NCBI GenBank assembly: GCA_024398815.1
Contig: JAKSIL010000016.1
Location: forward strand, 1 to 64,000
Direction of reading: 5' to 3'
Length of the DNA: 64,000 nucleotides
Source: Fibrobacter sp.
Lineage (GTDB): Bacteria > Fibrobacterota > Fibrobacteria > Fibrobacterales > Fibrobacteraceae
Made by a program: the position numbers and the translations under genes. A model generated the notes under the pieces. The model was not told where the DNA came from. It saw nothing but the letters and a program-made list of their open reading frames with translations, and did no database searches. Positions 1 through 10,300 of this stretch are shown here, piece after piece; the first letter of the stretch is position 1; each line of letters opens with the position of its first letter.

Positions 1-103
1 CGATTCGTCATTCTGGAGCAGCGAAGCTGCGAACGGAATCCAGACAAGCGCGAATCCAAATCGATTCGTCATTCTGGAGCAGCGAAGCTGCGAACGGAAT
101 CCA
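1..103. repeat. Tandem pair of a 42-bp REP-like element
   Basis: The 42 bases at 1-42 recur without change at 62-103, giving a 61-bp period. Each copy holds the small hairpin GCAGC-GAA-GCTGC and ends in GGAATCC, in the style of dispersed bacterial REP elements. It lies just past the 3' end of argH. No transposase of the RAYT type is in the window. It may serve as a mobile extragenic palindrome; that role is inferred. Confidence 0.65.
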
Positions 104-107
104 AACA

Positions 108-124
108 CCGCGCGAATCGCGCGG
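108..124. terminator. Hairpin downstream of argH
   Basis: Perfect 7-bp arms CCGCGCG and CGCGCGG surround an AAT loop, six bases beyond the argH stop on the minus strand. The downstream tract on that strand (TGTTTGG) is only weakly T-rich, so termination is possible but not strongly supported. Confidence 0.3.
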
Positions 125-130
125 AAACCG

Positions 131-1531
131 TTATTTCATTTTCTTGAGAATCGCAGCGGCCTTCACAAACTGCTGCTTGACGGACTTCGGACCCGTGCCG
201 CCTTCGATGTTACGACGGCTGACACTGTATTCGAACGTGAGCGTCTTTTTCATCTTCTGGACGTCCGGCACGCCGGCGCTCGCCCAGGCCTCGTCGCTCA
301 AGTCCGTGAACTCCTTGCCTTGGCGGGCGGCTTCGCCGACCAGGCTACCGACCACATGATGTGCGTCGCGGAACGGGACTCCTGCTTCGACCAGCAAGTC
401 TGCAAGGTCGGTAGCCAGAAGCGCCGGCAGCATCTTTGCCTGCATCTTGTCGAAGTTGAAACGGGCGCTTTCCAATGCTTCCCTCATCACGCGGAGAATC
501 ACCTTGATGTTGTGGACGCTGTCGAACACCGGTTCCTTGTCTTCTTGCAAGTCGCGGCTGTAACTGAGCGGGGCGCCCTTGGCAAGAGTGTAGAGTGCGG
601 TGAAGTTCCCGAGCATGCGTCCGGACTTTCCGCGGATGAGTTCCATGGAATCCGGGTTCTTCTTCTGCGGCATCATCGAAGAGCCGCTGCTGAAGGCGTC
701 GTGAAGCGTGAGGTAGCCGAATTCGCTGGTGCTCCAGTTCACGAAGTCTTCGGCGTAGCGGCTCATCGTGTTTGCGATGATGGCCAAGTCCGCGTTGAAT
801 TCGAGCATCATGTCGCGATGGCTCACTGCGTCGATGCTGTTCGGGCTCACGTCCTTAAAGCCGAGGGCTTCGGCGACGAGGGCGCGGTGGTAGGGGAATG
901 CGGAACCGGCCATGGCGCCGCTACCGAGCGGCAGTTGGCTATGGAGTTCCAGGAAGTTGTCGAGGCGCTTCACGTCGCGGCTCACGGCAAAGAACATGCT
1001 CATCAGGTAATGGCTGAAGTAAATTGGCTGTGCCTGCTGCAGGTGCGTGTAGCCCGGCATCATCTTGCCGAAGTATTTCTTGGCGAGGTCCAAAACCGTT
1101 TTCATCAAATCGATTTCGAGTTCGCGGATTTCGGCGGCGCGGTGGCGCATGTAAAGCTTGAAATCGGTGCAAACCTGGTCGTTGCGGCTGCGACCGGTGT
1201 GAATCTTTTTGCCGAGAGCGCCGATGCGTTCGGTGAGCACGCGTTCCACGGCCATGTGGATGTCTTCGTCGCTTTCTTGCCACAAATTCTTTCCGGCGCG
1301 GTAGTCCTTCAAGATTCCCTGCAGGCCGTCACAAATCTTCTTGTATTCCGCCTTGGTCAAAACTCCCGATTCCACGAGACCCTTGCCGTGGCCGATGCTT
1401 CCCTGGATGTCTTCTTCAATGAGTTCCGCATCGAACTGCAAACTGAAACTTAAATCCACCATGCTCTGGGCCATGCCGCTAGCGAAACGGCCGGTCCACA
1501 TGTTGGTCTGCGTATCTTTTTTCTTAGCCAT
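131..1531 (-). CDS. argH: Argininosuccinate lyase
   Basis: Cytoplasmic enzyme that splits argininosuccinate into arginine and fumarate, the last step of arginine synthesis. The 466 residues match the usual family length. Visible hallmarks are HTGRSRNDQ (about 111-119), the catalytic-His region GYTHLQQAQP (160-169) and the fumarase/lyase superfamily signature GSSMMPQKKN (283-292). The ATG is preceded by AAAGGA at good spacing, and a TATATT -10-like box lies about 25 bases upstream of the start. It stands alone in its orientation, with an envelope gene following only after a short gap and no other arginine genes nearby. The assignment is firm. Confidence 0.96.
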   Translation of the reverse strand: MAKKKDTQTNMWTGRFASGMAQSMVDLSFSLQFDAELIEEDIQGSIGHGKGLVESGVLTKAEYKKICDGLQGILKDYRAGKNLWQESDEDIHMAVERVLTERIGALGKKIHTGRSRNDQVCTDFKLYMRHRAAEIRELEIDLMKTVLDLAKKYFGKMMPGYTHLQQAQPIYFSHYLMSMFFAVSRDVKRLDNFLELHSQLPLGSGAMAGSAFPYHRALVAEALGFKDVSPNSIDAVSHRDMMLEFNADLAIIANTMSRYAEDFVNWSTSEFGYLTLHDAFSSGSSMMPQKKNPDSMELIRGKSGRMLGNFTALYTLAKGAPLSYSRDLQEDKEPVFDSVHNIKVILRVMREALESARFNFDKMQAKMLPALLATDLADLLVEAGVPFRDAHHVVGSLVGEAARQGKEFTDLSDEAWASAGVPDVQKMKKTLTFEYSVSRRNIEGGTGPKSVKQQFVKAAAILKKMK

Positions 1532-1556
1532 AAAAATCCTTTTGTTTTACGCGTAG

Positions 1557-1587
1557 AATATAGTAATTGGCGGGGAACCCGTAACAA
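1557..1587 (-). promoter_or_regulatory. Candidate argH promoter
   Basis: On the minus strand TTGTTA is followed after 19 bases by TATATT, which would give a leader of about 18 bases containing the AAAGGA ribosome site. The spacer is longer than ideal, so only the -10 is convincing. Confidence 0.3.
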
Positions 1588-1590
1588 GAA

Positions 1591-2085
1591 CTATTCCCAG
1601 ACGATGTCGCCATTTGAATCCAAATGGGCGTCCTTCCTTTCGTCTGTTTCTTCTTTTTCGTCGTTGTAGCGTATTTTGCCCTTTTGCGTTACAGGGTCGA
1701 CTTCTACAGACCAGGAACTGCTTGTCTTTATAGGGGCGTTTATGTAAATCATGAAGTCGCCGTCGTAGGCCTGGTAAACAAAAAGCGAAATGCAGTAGCT
1801 GAAGGGCATCCATAAAATGGAGGCGAGCGTAATGGAGCGCCTTACGGGGAGCGAACCCACGACGTTGTTGTTTTCGTCTACAGCCTGCAAAAGGGCCTGG
1901 TCCGGAGTACCGCGCGTTCTGAGTTTGCAGGGCTCGCCCCTTAAACATACCAGCTGCCGTTCCGTATCGTTGACCTTGTATATGTCGTACGAGGCTCCGT
2001 TGGACGTGTAAACGTATGTCGTCCCGGACCAGCATCCGGTAAGGAACAGAGCGACAAGCGACAAGGTGAGAAATCTAGAAACCAT
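1591..2085 (-). CDS. Small predicted lipoprotein, function unknown
   Basis: A 164-residue protein starting MVSRFLTLSLVALF and carrying lipobox LTGC (lipidated Cys at about 18), so probably anchored in the membrane by its N-terminus. A second hydrophobic stretch near the middle (SILWMPFSYCISLFVYQ) suggests a membrane segment. The frame also opens upstream at a TTG, position 2097; the ATG at 2085 is preferred because it begins directly at the signal peptide. It overlaps the end of the upstream gene by 11 bases, so the two are probably translationally coupled. No family was recognised. Confidence 0.7.
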   Translation of the reverse strand: MVSRFLTLSLVALFLTGCWSGTTYVYTSNGASYDIYKVNDTERQLVCLRGEPCKLRTRGTPDQALLQAVDENNNVVGSLPVRRSITLASILWMPFSYCISLFVYQAYDGDFMIYINAPIKTSSSWSVEVDPVTQKGKIRYNDEKEETDERKDAHLDSNGDIVWE

Positions 2086-3121
2086 AAGCCATGCCAAGGT
2101 TGAAGGCTGGACCGTGAATCAAGCTTTTTCTACGGACGATGTCCAGACCGGTCTTGTTGCTTTTTACAATGTCGTAGCTCGCCGTCCTGTATAAATTGCA
2201 AATGTACTTGGCGCGCAAAGTCACAACGACATGGCTTTTCCTGTTGAACATGATGCCACCGTCCAGAAAACCGGTAAGGCCCTTGTCTTCGGAGGTGCTG
2301 TAGTTGTGCGCGTAGGAATATTCGTCGACGCCGTCGTAGTTGTACCGGTTGACGCTGTACGAGAATCCGAAACCGGCAAAGGGCGTGAAGAGTTTCGCAC
2401 TAAAGGCGTAGTCCATCGTGATGCCGAAGTCGTAGTACTTCAGATTCGACTCGCTCGACATCCCGTACCAGTTGAAATCAAGCGTGTAAAGAAAGGTCCC
2501 TGCGTCGTGAAGCATGTAGATGCTGTAGCCGGCGTCCATTTCGACTATCGGGTTCAAAGGCAAGAATCCGCAAATAGCAACTCCGAAGAACGTGGTGGGC
2601 TCCTTTGGAGTCATGGCGTAGTTTTGCGTTTCCGGGACTGAATAGTCTTCTTTTGCTTTTTTCGGAGCGATGTCGTCTGATTTCTTCTGGGTTCCGATGA
2701 TTTTTGAAACATTTTCGATGATGGCTTCGAAGTCGTCAGGAGTTTCCGCCTTAGGGGAGTCGCTCCAGACCGGGCTTCCGTTTCCGACATTGTAAAGCTT
2801 GAACGACAGCATCACGTTTTCGCCAGTACGGCTGAAGCTTGCGACAATGTACTTGGTGCACTTTTTTTCTTTGGCGACCTGCTCGATTCTGGCCTGGTTG
2901 TCAGTGCCTACGGAATCTTCGCTCGTGCCGAGAATCAAAACGTAGCGCCCTTCGGCATCCATGTGCGCCTTCATCAGCTTTGCAGAGGCAAGAGCGTAAT
3001 CCTCGTGAAGCCCGTTCACAGCGATGGGGGCGAGATAAACCTTCTCGTCGGCGAAAACGCTTGCTACGAAACATAGCGAAAGCAAAGCCGCATTTTTAAA
3101 AAGCCGAACAAACGAAGTCAT
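2075..3121 (-). CDS. Secreted protein with possible outer-membrane barrel domain
   Basis: This 348-residue protein begins with a Sec signal peptide (cleavage likely after SVFA, near residue 24). Residues of roughly 25-140 form an alpha/beta region (KVYLAPIAVNG...) resembling domains that score cellular components, like the TolB N-terminal type. From about 175 to the end, alternating aromatic and polar residues (FFGVAICGF, LYTLDFNWYGM, FTPFAGFGFSYSV) look like amphipathic strands of a beta barrel and the chain ends in GF. This is appearance only, not a family match. A TATATT box sits about 24 bases before the ATG. The following lipoprotein overlaps it, suggesting a two-gene envelope operon. 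Confidence 0.7.
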   Translation of the reverse strand: MTSFVRLFKNAALLSLCFVASVFADEKVYLAPIAVNGLHEDYALASAKLMKAHMDAEGRYVLILGTSEDSVGTDNQARIEQVAKEKKCTKYIVASFSRTGENVMLSFKLYNVGNGSPVWSDSPKAETPDDFEAIIENVSKIIGTQKKSDDIAPKKAKEDYSVPETQNYAMTPKEPTTFFGVAICGFLPLNPIVEMDAGYSIYMLHDAGTFLYTLDFNWYGMSSESNLKYYDFGITMDYAFSAKLFTPFAGFGFSYSVNRYNYDGVDEYSYAHNYSTSEDKGLTGFLDGGIMFNRKSHVVVTLRAKYICNLYRTASYDIVKSNKTGLDIVRRKSLIHGPAFNLGMAYGF

Positions 3122-3158
3122 TAGTCAGTACCGTTATACGCCCGAAATATAGAAATTT

Positions 3159-4043
3159 TTATGCTAAATCCAGACGCTTTTCCACTTCGGCGATAATCCT
3201 GTCGCGCTCGCCGCACCAGTTGGGCGCTATGAGCATCTCGCTCGGGCTTTCGCCGCTGAACCGTTCTATGGCGGTTTCCGTGCCGATGACCTTGATCATT
3301 TCTGCGACGGCGTCGCAGTATTCCTCGAACTCCAGAAGCTTTATTTCGCCGTCGGCGAAATCCTGCGCCATGACGGTCCCCACCACGATGTGCAGCGGAT
3401 GAATCTTTACTGCGGCGAGGTTCAAGTCTCGGACGACCTTGGCCGTGTGCCTGAAGTCGTCCATGGTTTCGCCTGGGAGCCCGACGATGACGTGAGTCGT
3501 CACGGTGAGACCCGCCGCCTGGCAGCGTTTCACCGCGTCTTCGAATTCGGCCAGCGTATGCCTGCGGTTGATGGCGGCGAGCGTCAAATCGTTCGCCGTC
3601 TGAAGCCCGATTTCCACGATGATGGGCTTCTTGCGGTTCTTTTCGGCCAGGTATTCGATTTTTTCGTCTTCAAGGCAATCCGGACGCGTCCCTATGGCGA
3701 GACCTGCGACTTCCTTGTGGGCGACAATCGGGTCGATGATACCGCGCAAGTGCTCTAGCGGGGCGTGCGTGTTCGTGTATGGCTGCAGGTAGGCGAGGAT
3801 TCCCGCGTTCGGGTACTTTTCGCGGAGCTTCGGGACGAACTTCTCGAGCTGCTCCTGGATGCTGACCTTCGCCTGGTCAAAGACAGGGCTGAAACTGCGG
3901 TTGTTGCAGTAGCTGCACCCCGAAAAACCCTTCGTGCCGTCCAGATTTGGGCAGTTCATTCCGCCGTTCAGGGGCATTTTTCGAACTTTCAGGTAGTTCG
4001 GGAACAGTCTCAACAGCAAATCTCTGTATGGAGTATAGTGCAT
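3159..4043 (-). CDS. Radical SAM protein of the YhcC/TIGR01212 type
   Basis: Predicted iron-sulfur S-adenosylmethionine enzyme of the uncharacterised YhcC group. In the 294-residue form the cluster cysteines are C31, C43 and C46; the preceding CPNLDGTKGF is typical of the family. Later motifs include VEIGLQTAN and HVIVGLPGET, both expected for the radical SAM barrel. The ATG at 4043 is chosen over the one at 4070, because AAGGCGG lies just ahead of 4043 and a TATATT -10 box (4069-4074) overlaps the longer start. The chemistry is unknown; YhcC-like proteins have been loosely tied to RNA or anaerobic metabolism. Confidence 0.88.
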   Translation of the reverse strand: MHYTPYRDLLLRLFPNYLKVRKMPLNGGMNCPNLDGTKGFSGCSYCNNRSFSPVFDQAKVSIQEQLEKFVPKLREKYPNAGILAYLQPYTNTHAPLEHLRGIIDPIVAHKEVAGLAIGTRPDCLEDEKIEYLAEKNRKKPIIVEIGLQTANDLTLAAINRRHTLAEFEDAVKRCQAAGLTVTTHVIVGLPGETMDDFRHTAKVVRDLNLAAVKIHPLHIVVGTVMAQDFADGEIKLLEFEEYCDAVAEMIKVIGTETAIERFSGESPSEMLIAPNWCGERDRIIAEVEKRLDLA

Positions 4044-4100
4044 TTTTCCGCCTTTTTTGTATATGGGCAATATAGTTTTTGGTTCGTCGCGCGGTTTGGC

Positions 4101-4184
4101 GGAGCTTGCTCTTTACCTCCATTTTGGGGTGGATTTTCGTAAGTCGTTGATACTCAACGACTTACATGCACAAGCTCCCAAAAT
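4101..4184. repeat. Nested inverted-word region before the giant gene
   Basis: A perfect hairpin with 12-bp arms (GTAAGTCGTTGA, loop TAC) sits at 4139-4165. Outside it GGAGCTTG (4101-4108) is answered by CAAGCTCC (4171-4178), and ATTTTGGG (4121-4128) by CCCAAAAT (4177-4184). GCGGTTTGG also occurs twice directly (about 4091 and 4206). No T-tract follows the hairpin, so it is not a simple terminator. Confidence 0.7.
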
Positions 4185-4315
4185 CCCTTTTTTACGCAAA
4201 AATCGGCGGTTTGGACTCGACCCCCTAGTCCGTGATAATATTTTCGTAAACTTTCGCAAAGCAAATTACTTATTCTATTTTGTAGGTTGATAAAATTTAT
4301 TCAATAGGACATATC

Positions 4316-7300
4316 ATGATTAAAAGATTAAGCCTGTTTATCGTGTCCATTCTGGCAATGGCGGTTGGTTCTAGTGCTGCTCTTACTACAACTAACGGAT
4401 GCTACAATGTTGAGAATAGGGATCAGCTTTTGGAATTCGCCAAGGTCGTGAACGGAACGAACTCCAGTGCTGAACCCCGCGCCTGTGCGAACATCACGGC
4501 GGATATTACGTACAACAGCGACGTGTTGTCGAATGGAGAATTGAACACGAAAAGTGTTTTCTTGTCTTGGACTCCGCTAAAGAATTTTGCCGGCACGATA
4601 CACGGCGGCGGACATGTCATCAAAGGATTGTACATCAACTCAGATGTAGATAATGTTGGCTTTATTTCCAATATTACCGGTGATGTGACGATTGATTCCC
4701 TAGGCATCGAAGACTCGTATATTTCTGGTGCTTATTATGCTGGAACTTTTGCTGGTTTTGTTGCTTCAGGAGCATCGTTGAATATAAAAGATTCGCATAA
4801 TTCAGGAACTGTTTATGCATTATCCTCTGATGCTGGTGGTTTCGTTGGCCGAGTCGATGGTACTCTAAGTGCTGAAAATTGCTTCAATCGCGGAAATGTT
4901 TCCGCTGAACGATATTTTGTCGCCGGTTTTGCTGGACATATAGAAAATGGAAACATTACATTAGTCAATTGTTATAATACGGGGTCCATGCAAAGTTATG
5001 AAGACGCGGGAGGGCTCCTTGGCTCTTTTTATGGGATGAATGATATTGAAATCGTAAATTGTTTTAATGTGGGATCTGTTAAAGCGGATGGACTTGTAGG
5101 GGGCTTGATTGCTGAAATTTATGATGGACCATCTGTAAATATTAACATAAAAAATTCCTTCAACTACGGAACAGTTTCCGCTACAAAAGGAAATAGTTAT
5201 AAGAGGGAAATTGTCTACGGAACAGCAGCATCCATCGAAGTATCCAATGTCTATTACCTTGCCGATTCCGACATCATCAGTGAAGTGAAAGGAAGTTCGC
5301 ATGCTACAGCAAATGAATTTGCCAACGGAACCGTTGCCCAAAATTTACAGAATGCCGAGGGTGGCAATTCTTGGGAATGGTATGACGGAGACGATTATCC
5401 GAAGCTAAATGGTAATCTTCCTGTGTTTAGCGTAACATTGAATCTCAATGGAGGTTCGCTGTCGTCATCCATTGATTCGTATGAATTTGGTGAAGCAGTT
5501 GCTTTGCCGACACCCACGAAAGAGGGCAGAACCTTTGTCGGTTGGTATGAAAAAGAAGATTTCAGTGACCAGGGGTTGACTTCGATTCCTGCAGGAAGCC
5601 TTGGCGATAGGGTCTATTACGCCGGGTGGCAGATTGTTCAGAATCCAACAGATGGTTTTTACGAAATTAGAACGGCACAGGACCTTTATGAATTTGCAGA
5701 AATTGCCAATGGAACCCATCCAATTATTAAAAATGGCACCCATGCCCCTAATGCAAAGTTAATGAACGATGTCGTTGTCAATCAAAATGTCATTGATGAA
5801 AATGGTAGCCTTATTGGTGATTTGTCAAGTTACAGAAAGTGGACGCCCATACAGCATTTCAAAGGAGAATTTAATGGACAGAACTATACCATATCCGGCA
5901 TTGTCGTTGTTGATAATGGTTCTAAGACATCTTATAATGGTTTGTTTGGAATTTTAGAGGGCGGTGTTCAAATTAAAAATTTTGGATTGGAGGATTCCTA
6001 TATCTCGGTAACGAATGAAAAATCTTATTCAGGCACGATTGCGGCGTATGCACGTGATTACAACTGGGTCCGAATAGAAAACGTGTATAGTACTTCGACT
6101 ATCGAATGTTCTTCGAAATGCGGAGGTTTTGTCGGCTTGCTCGATGGAGCTCAAGGTTATGCGAAAAATTCGTATTTTGCCGGTAGAATTATTTCGAATA
6201 ATGTTAGCTCGGATAAAATTTATCCTTTCATTGGCATTGAATCCGGAAGTTTTTCTGTAGAAAATTCATTTTATCTTGATGATGATGGCAAAGATTGCGA
6301 AGAAGGCGATAAAGGTACAATAGTTGAAGGCACTGTCGGCAATAAAGCTTCGACTTGTGCATTTGTTAACGGAATCGTAGCGACTAAACTCAATGAGGGA
6401 TATGAATATTGGTCGCAGAATGTGGGGGTGGATAAATATCCTGTCTTGAGTGTTGACTTGGTTAAGCCTGCGATTAGGAATATTGAATATAAAGTGACTT
6501 TGAATGCGGCTGGCAATCCCGATGAATTTGAAAATGTCGCATCGTATAGAAGTGGAACAGGTGTAACTTTGCCGATTGTGACTTATGACGGCAAACCTGG
6601 TATAGGTTGGTTTGACAATCCGGATTATAAAGGCGAACCTGTGACGCAAATTTCAGCAACGGATGTCGGCAATAAGGAATTCTGGACGATTGACGAATTT
6701 CCCGTGTACTCGATTACCTATGACTTGAATGTCGGTGAAGGCGAGGAAGTGGACAACAGCTTGAATCCGACTTCCTATGACATCAATTCCGAAAATATCA
6801 CTCTACAGGATGTGGAACGCGACGGCTATGATTTCCTTGGCTGGTACATTGCCGAAACCGAAGAAGATACTCTCGTGGTTAGCATCAGTCCCCTGTTAAA
6901 GAGAAATTTTAAACTTGTCGCCAGGTGGTCTCTGCATAGAGATGCGGATGGATGCTACGAAATTGCGGACGCCGATGACTTGTACCAATTTGCTCAAACG
7001 GTGAACACATATTCTGTAGATCAAATGAACTATGATGGTAATTCCGATACAGATATGGGGGGGGAGAAAGACGCTTGTGCAGTCCTTACCGACAATATCG
7101 TCGTCAACGAGACTTTGTTCGATGAAAACGGTGATTTGGTCAAAAATACGAGCGACTTGAGAAAGTGGACGCCGCTTACAAGTTTCAAGGGAAGCTTCGA
7201 TGGTAAGGGCTATACGATTTCCGGACTGTACGTTAATGGTGTTGATTTAGGAGCCTTTATCGGCTCTACCGGACAAAATGGTTCTAATGATACTCGGGCG

Positions 7301-10300
7301 TCGATTTCAATAAAAAATTTAGGAATCGTTAACTCCTATTTCGGAGCGAATAAGTATGCTGCGGTTTTTGTCGCTGTGGGTAACAATGGGTCCATATATT
7401 TTGAAAATGTCTTTACCGACGCAAAGGTTGACGCAACTAACTTCGCTGCTGGTTTTGTGGCGCAAGCGTATACATTAATTGTGTATATTACAAATTCCCA
7501 TTTTGATGGTTCCGTTAAATCATCTGGTGCTGCGGCTGGCTTTGCTTATCAACTTTCTAATACGCTTTATTTGAAAAATGCGTATTTCGCCGGTGAAATT
7601 AATGGTTCCGAGAACTACATATTTGCAGGCGCTGCGGAACGAAGCATCAATGCGATAAATGTCTTTGTCTATGGCGACAATTTGCCACAAAATTATTTTA
7701 ACGATAAAGTCACTTTGGATTCTAAATCGTATAATTTATTCTGCCTGGACGACAGTGAAGATGGTTCGACCGTCGGTGAACCTTGCGTGACTTTCGACTC
7801 CGATGGAATGACTTACGTTTTTGGCGAGAAAACTTCAAGGAGCGATTTTGCCGATGGCACGGTCGCAGTGAAACTTGACCAGTATCGAATAGATGGAGTT
7901 CCCAGTCTCTGGTCGCAGAACGTTATTTCGGGAGACCCGGAAAATTTCGACGAACATCCGATGCTCCAATTTGTTGGCACGCCTGATATCAATATCCAAT
8001 ACAAGGTCGCTTTGCATTACGAAGCCGGCGCCGATTTCAATGGCGAAATCCTCACTTCGTACAAGTATGGCGAAACAACTCCCTTGCCGGTTGTAACATA
8101 CAATGGCGAAAATTCCATCGGTTGGTACGACAACGAATTCTTCGCCGGTGATCCGATGGAAGAGATTTTCGCTGGAAGTACTGGCGATGTGGAATTTTGG
8201 ACGGCCGCTGCGATTCCGGAATATAAAATCACATACGACTTGAATGGTGGCGAAAATTCCTCGGAAAATCCTGTCGCATTCAATGTCAAAGACGACAACT
8301 TCGTGTTGATGCCTGCAACTCGTGAAGGTCGCGAATTTGCGGGCTGGTATACCGATAAGAATTTCAGTCTCAACTCGAAGGTCGAAGTATTTGACGTGTC
8401 GAAATACAGGGACGTCACCTTGTATGCTCTTTGGAGCGCGACTACAAATTCCGACGGCTGCTACGAAATTTATACAGCTGCAGACTTGTACTACTTTGCA
8501 GAAATTGTAAATGGAAAGGACGGCAATGACCCCGTCCCGACCGCATGTGCGAAATTCGAAGCCGATGTTACGATTAATGAAAGCGTCCTTGATGAGTATG
8601 GTTCTTTGAAGAACGATGGTGTCGGACTCTCAGCTTGGACTCCGTTGCGTGACTTTGCTGGTGTAATCGATGGCAACGGCCATACCATTTCTGGCCTGTA
8701 CTATAATAATAGTCCTGAAAAAGATAATGTTGGCTTGATTGGCTCCGTAGAGGCGGGAACTTCCGGTTCACAAGTCGTTGTGAAAAAACTTGGAATCCTG
8801 GATTCGTATTTTGCAGGCGAAACGAATGTTGGTTCGTTTGTCGGCTCCTACAACAACAATCTCGTTCTTGCGAATGTCTACAGCTTGGCGACTGTCGTTG
8901 GAAATGATAAAGTTGGCGGCTTGATGGGCGCCCGAAATGCGGATGCTGCAGGCGACAATATGTCTTTTGGAGTCAACAACTACTTTGCCGGATATGTTCT
9001 AAAAGATGGTTATCTCGCATTGAATGAAGCCTATGGTGGAAATGTGGAAGATTATGGAACCTTTGTTTTGCAAAATGACGCAATAGCTCCTGTGTTTGGA
9101 CGAGTGGAGCGTGTCTCTGATGAAGCTTTCAAAAGTGGGGCTGTTGCAGCATTGTTGCGTAAAAGCTTGTTCATTATGATGGAAAATTGTGAAGGTGGTT
9201 TTGATGAAAACTTCCTGGATTATGTTGAAAATGGTCTTTGGGGACAAAAAGAGGGTGATGCGTTCCCGTCGTTCACCAAAGAATTCTCTGTGAAAAATAC
9301 AATTACTTACCATTATCCGGATGGTACGACTCTTGTCGCTCCGGATGGCTCCGAAAATTATGTTGTTCCGGAGACGTACGGTACTGCGGAGACTGTTGTG
9401 CTTCCGGTGGTTGATTTTGGCGAAGGCGTAACAGGGCATTTTGTCGGTTGGTTTGATAATGAAGATTACACTGGCGCCCCCATAAAGGAATTCAAGTCCT
9501 TTGATATAGACCAACCATTCTCGTGTCTTATAGCTGAAAGGATGTATGGTGATATTATCAGATTCACAAATCGTGAGTTCTGGACGAAGTCGGCCTTCGT
9601 GCTTGCGTTCGAAACGAATGGCGGCACGGCAATCGATACGGTGTACTTCGGCATAAACGAAAATGAAGGGACGTTTGACCTTAGCTCTGCTTCTACATCT
9701 ATTGATGGCGTCAATTTCGCCGGATGGTATTTGACCCCGGACTTTGAGGGGGACGAAGTTCTAAAAATAGATTTTGATGCAGAAGATAACGATGTGACGC
9801 TTTACGCCAAGTGGAAACTGCCGACGGTTGCTAATCCAAGTGGCGCCGAAGGCAGTTGCTATGGAATCAGTACAACGGAAGCCCTTTACAAGTTTGCCGA
9901 GATTGTGAATAACGCTTCGGAAGATGATGAAATCTTGGATGCCTGCGTTTCGCTCGCTCAAGACATTGCAATCCCCTCGTATTACAAGGATTGGACTCCT
10001 ATCAACAATTTCAAAGGGACTTTCTATGGCAACTTCTATACGATTGACGGGCTCCATGTAAATGCCCCGAATCAGGATTATGTCGGCTTGTTCGGCTCTG
10101 CTTCTGTGAAAATTTACAATCTGGGTTTGACGAACGTCGACATAACCGGTAGGGACTATGTGGGTGCATTTGTCGGTTCGACAGAAGAAACTGATTTGAA
10201 AGGTTGCTTCAGTACAGGTTTTGTGAATGGTCGTTCAAGTGTCGGTGGCCTTATGGGAAGTGTTAAGTGGACTACGCTTTCTGATTCTTATAACTGGTCA

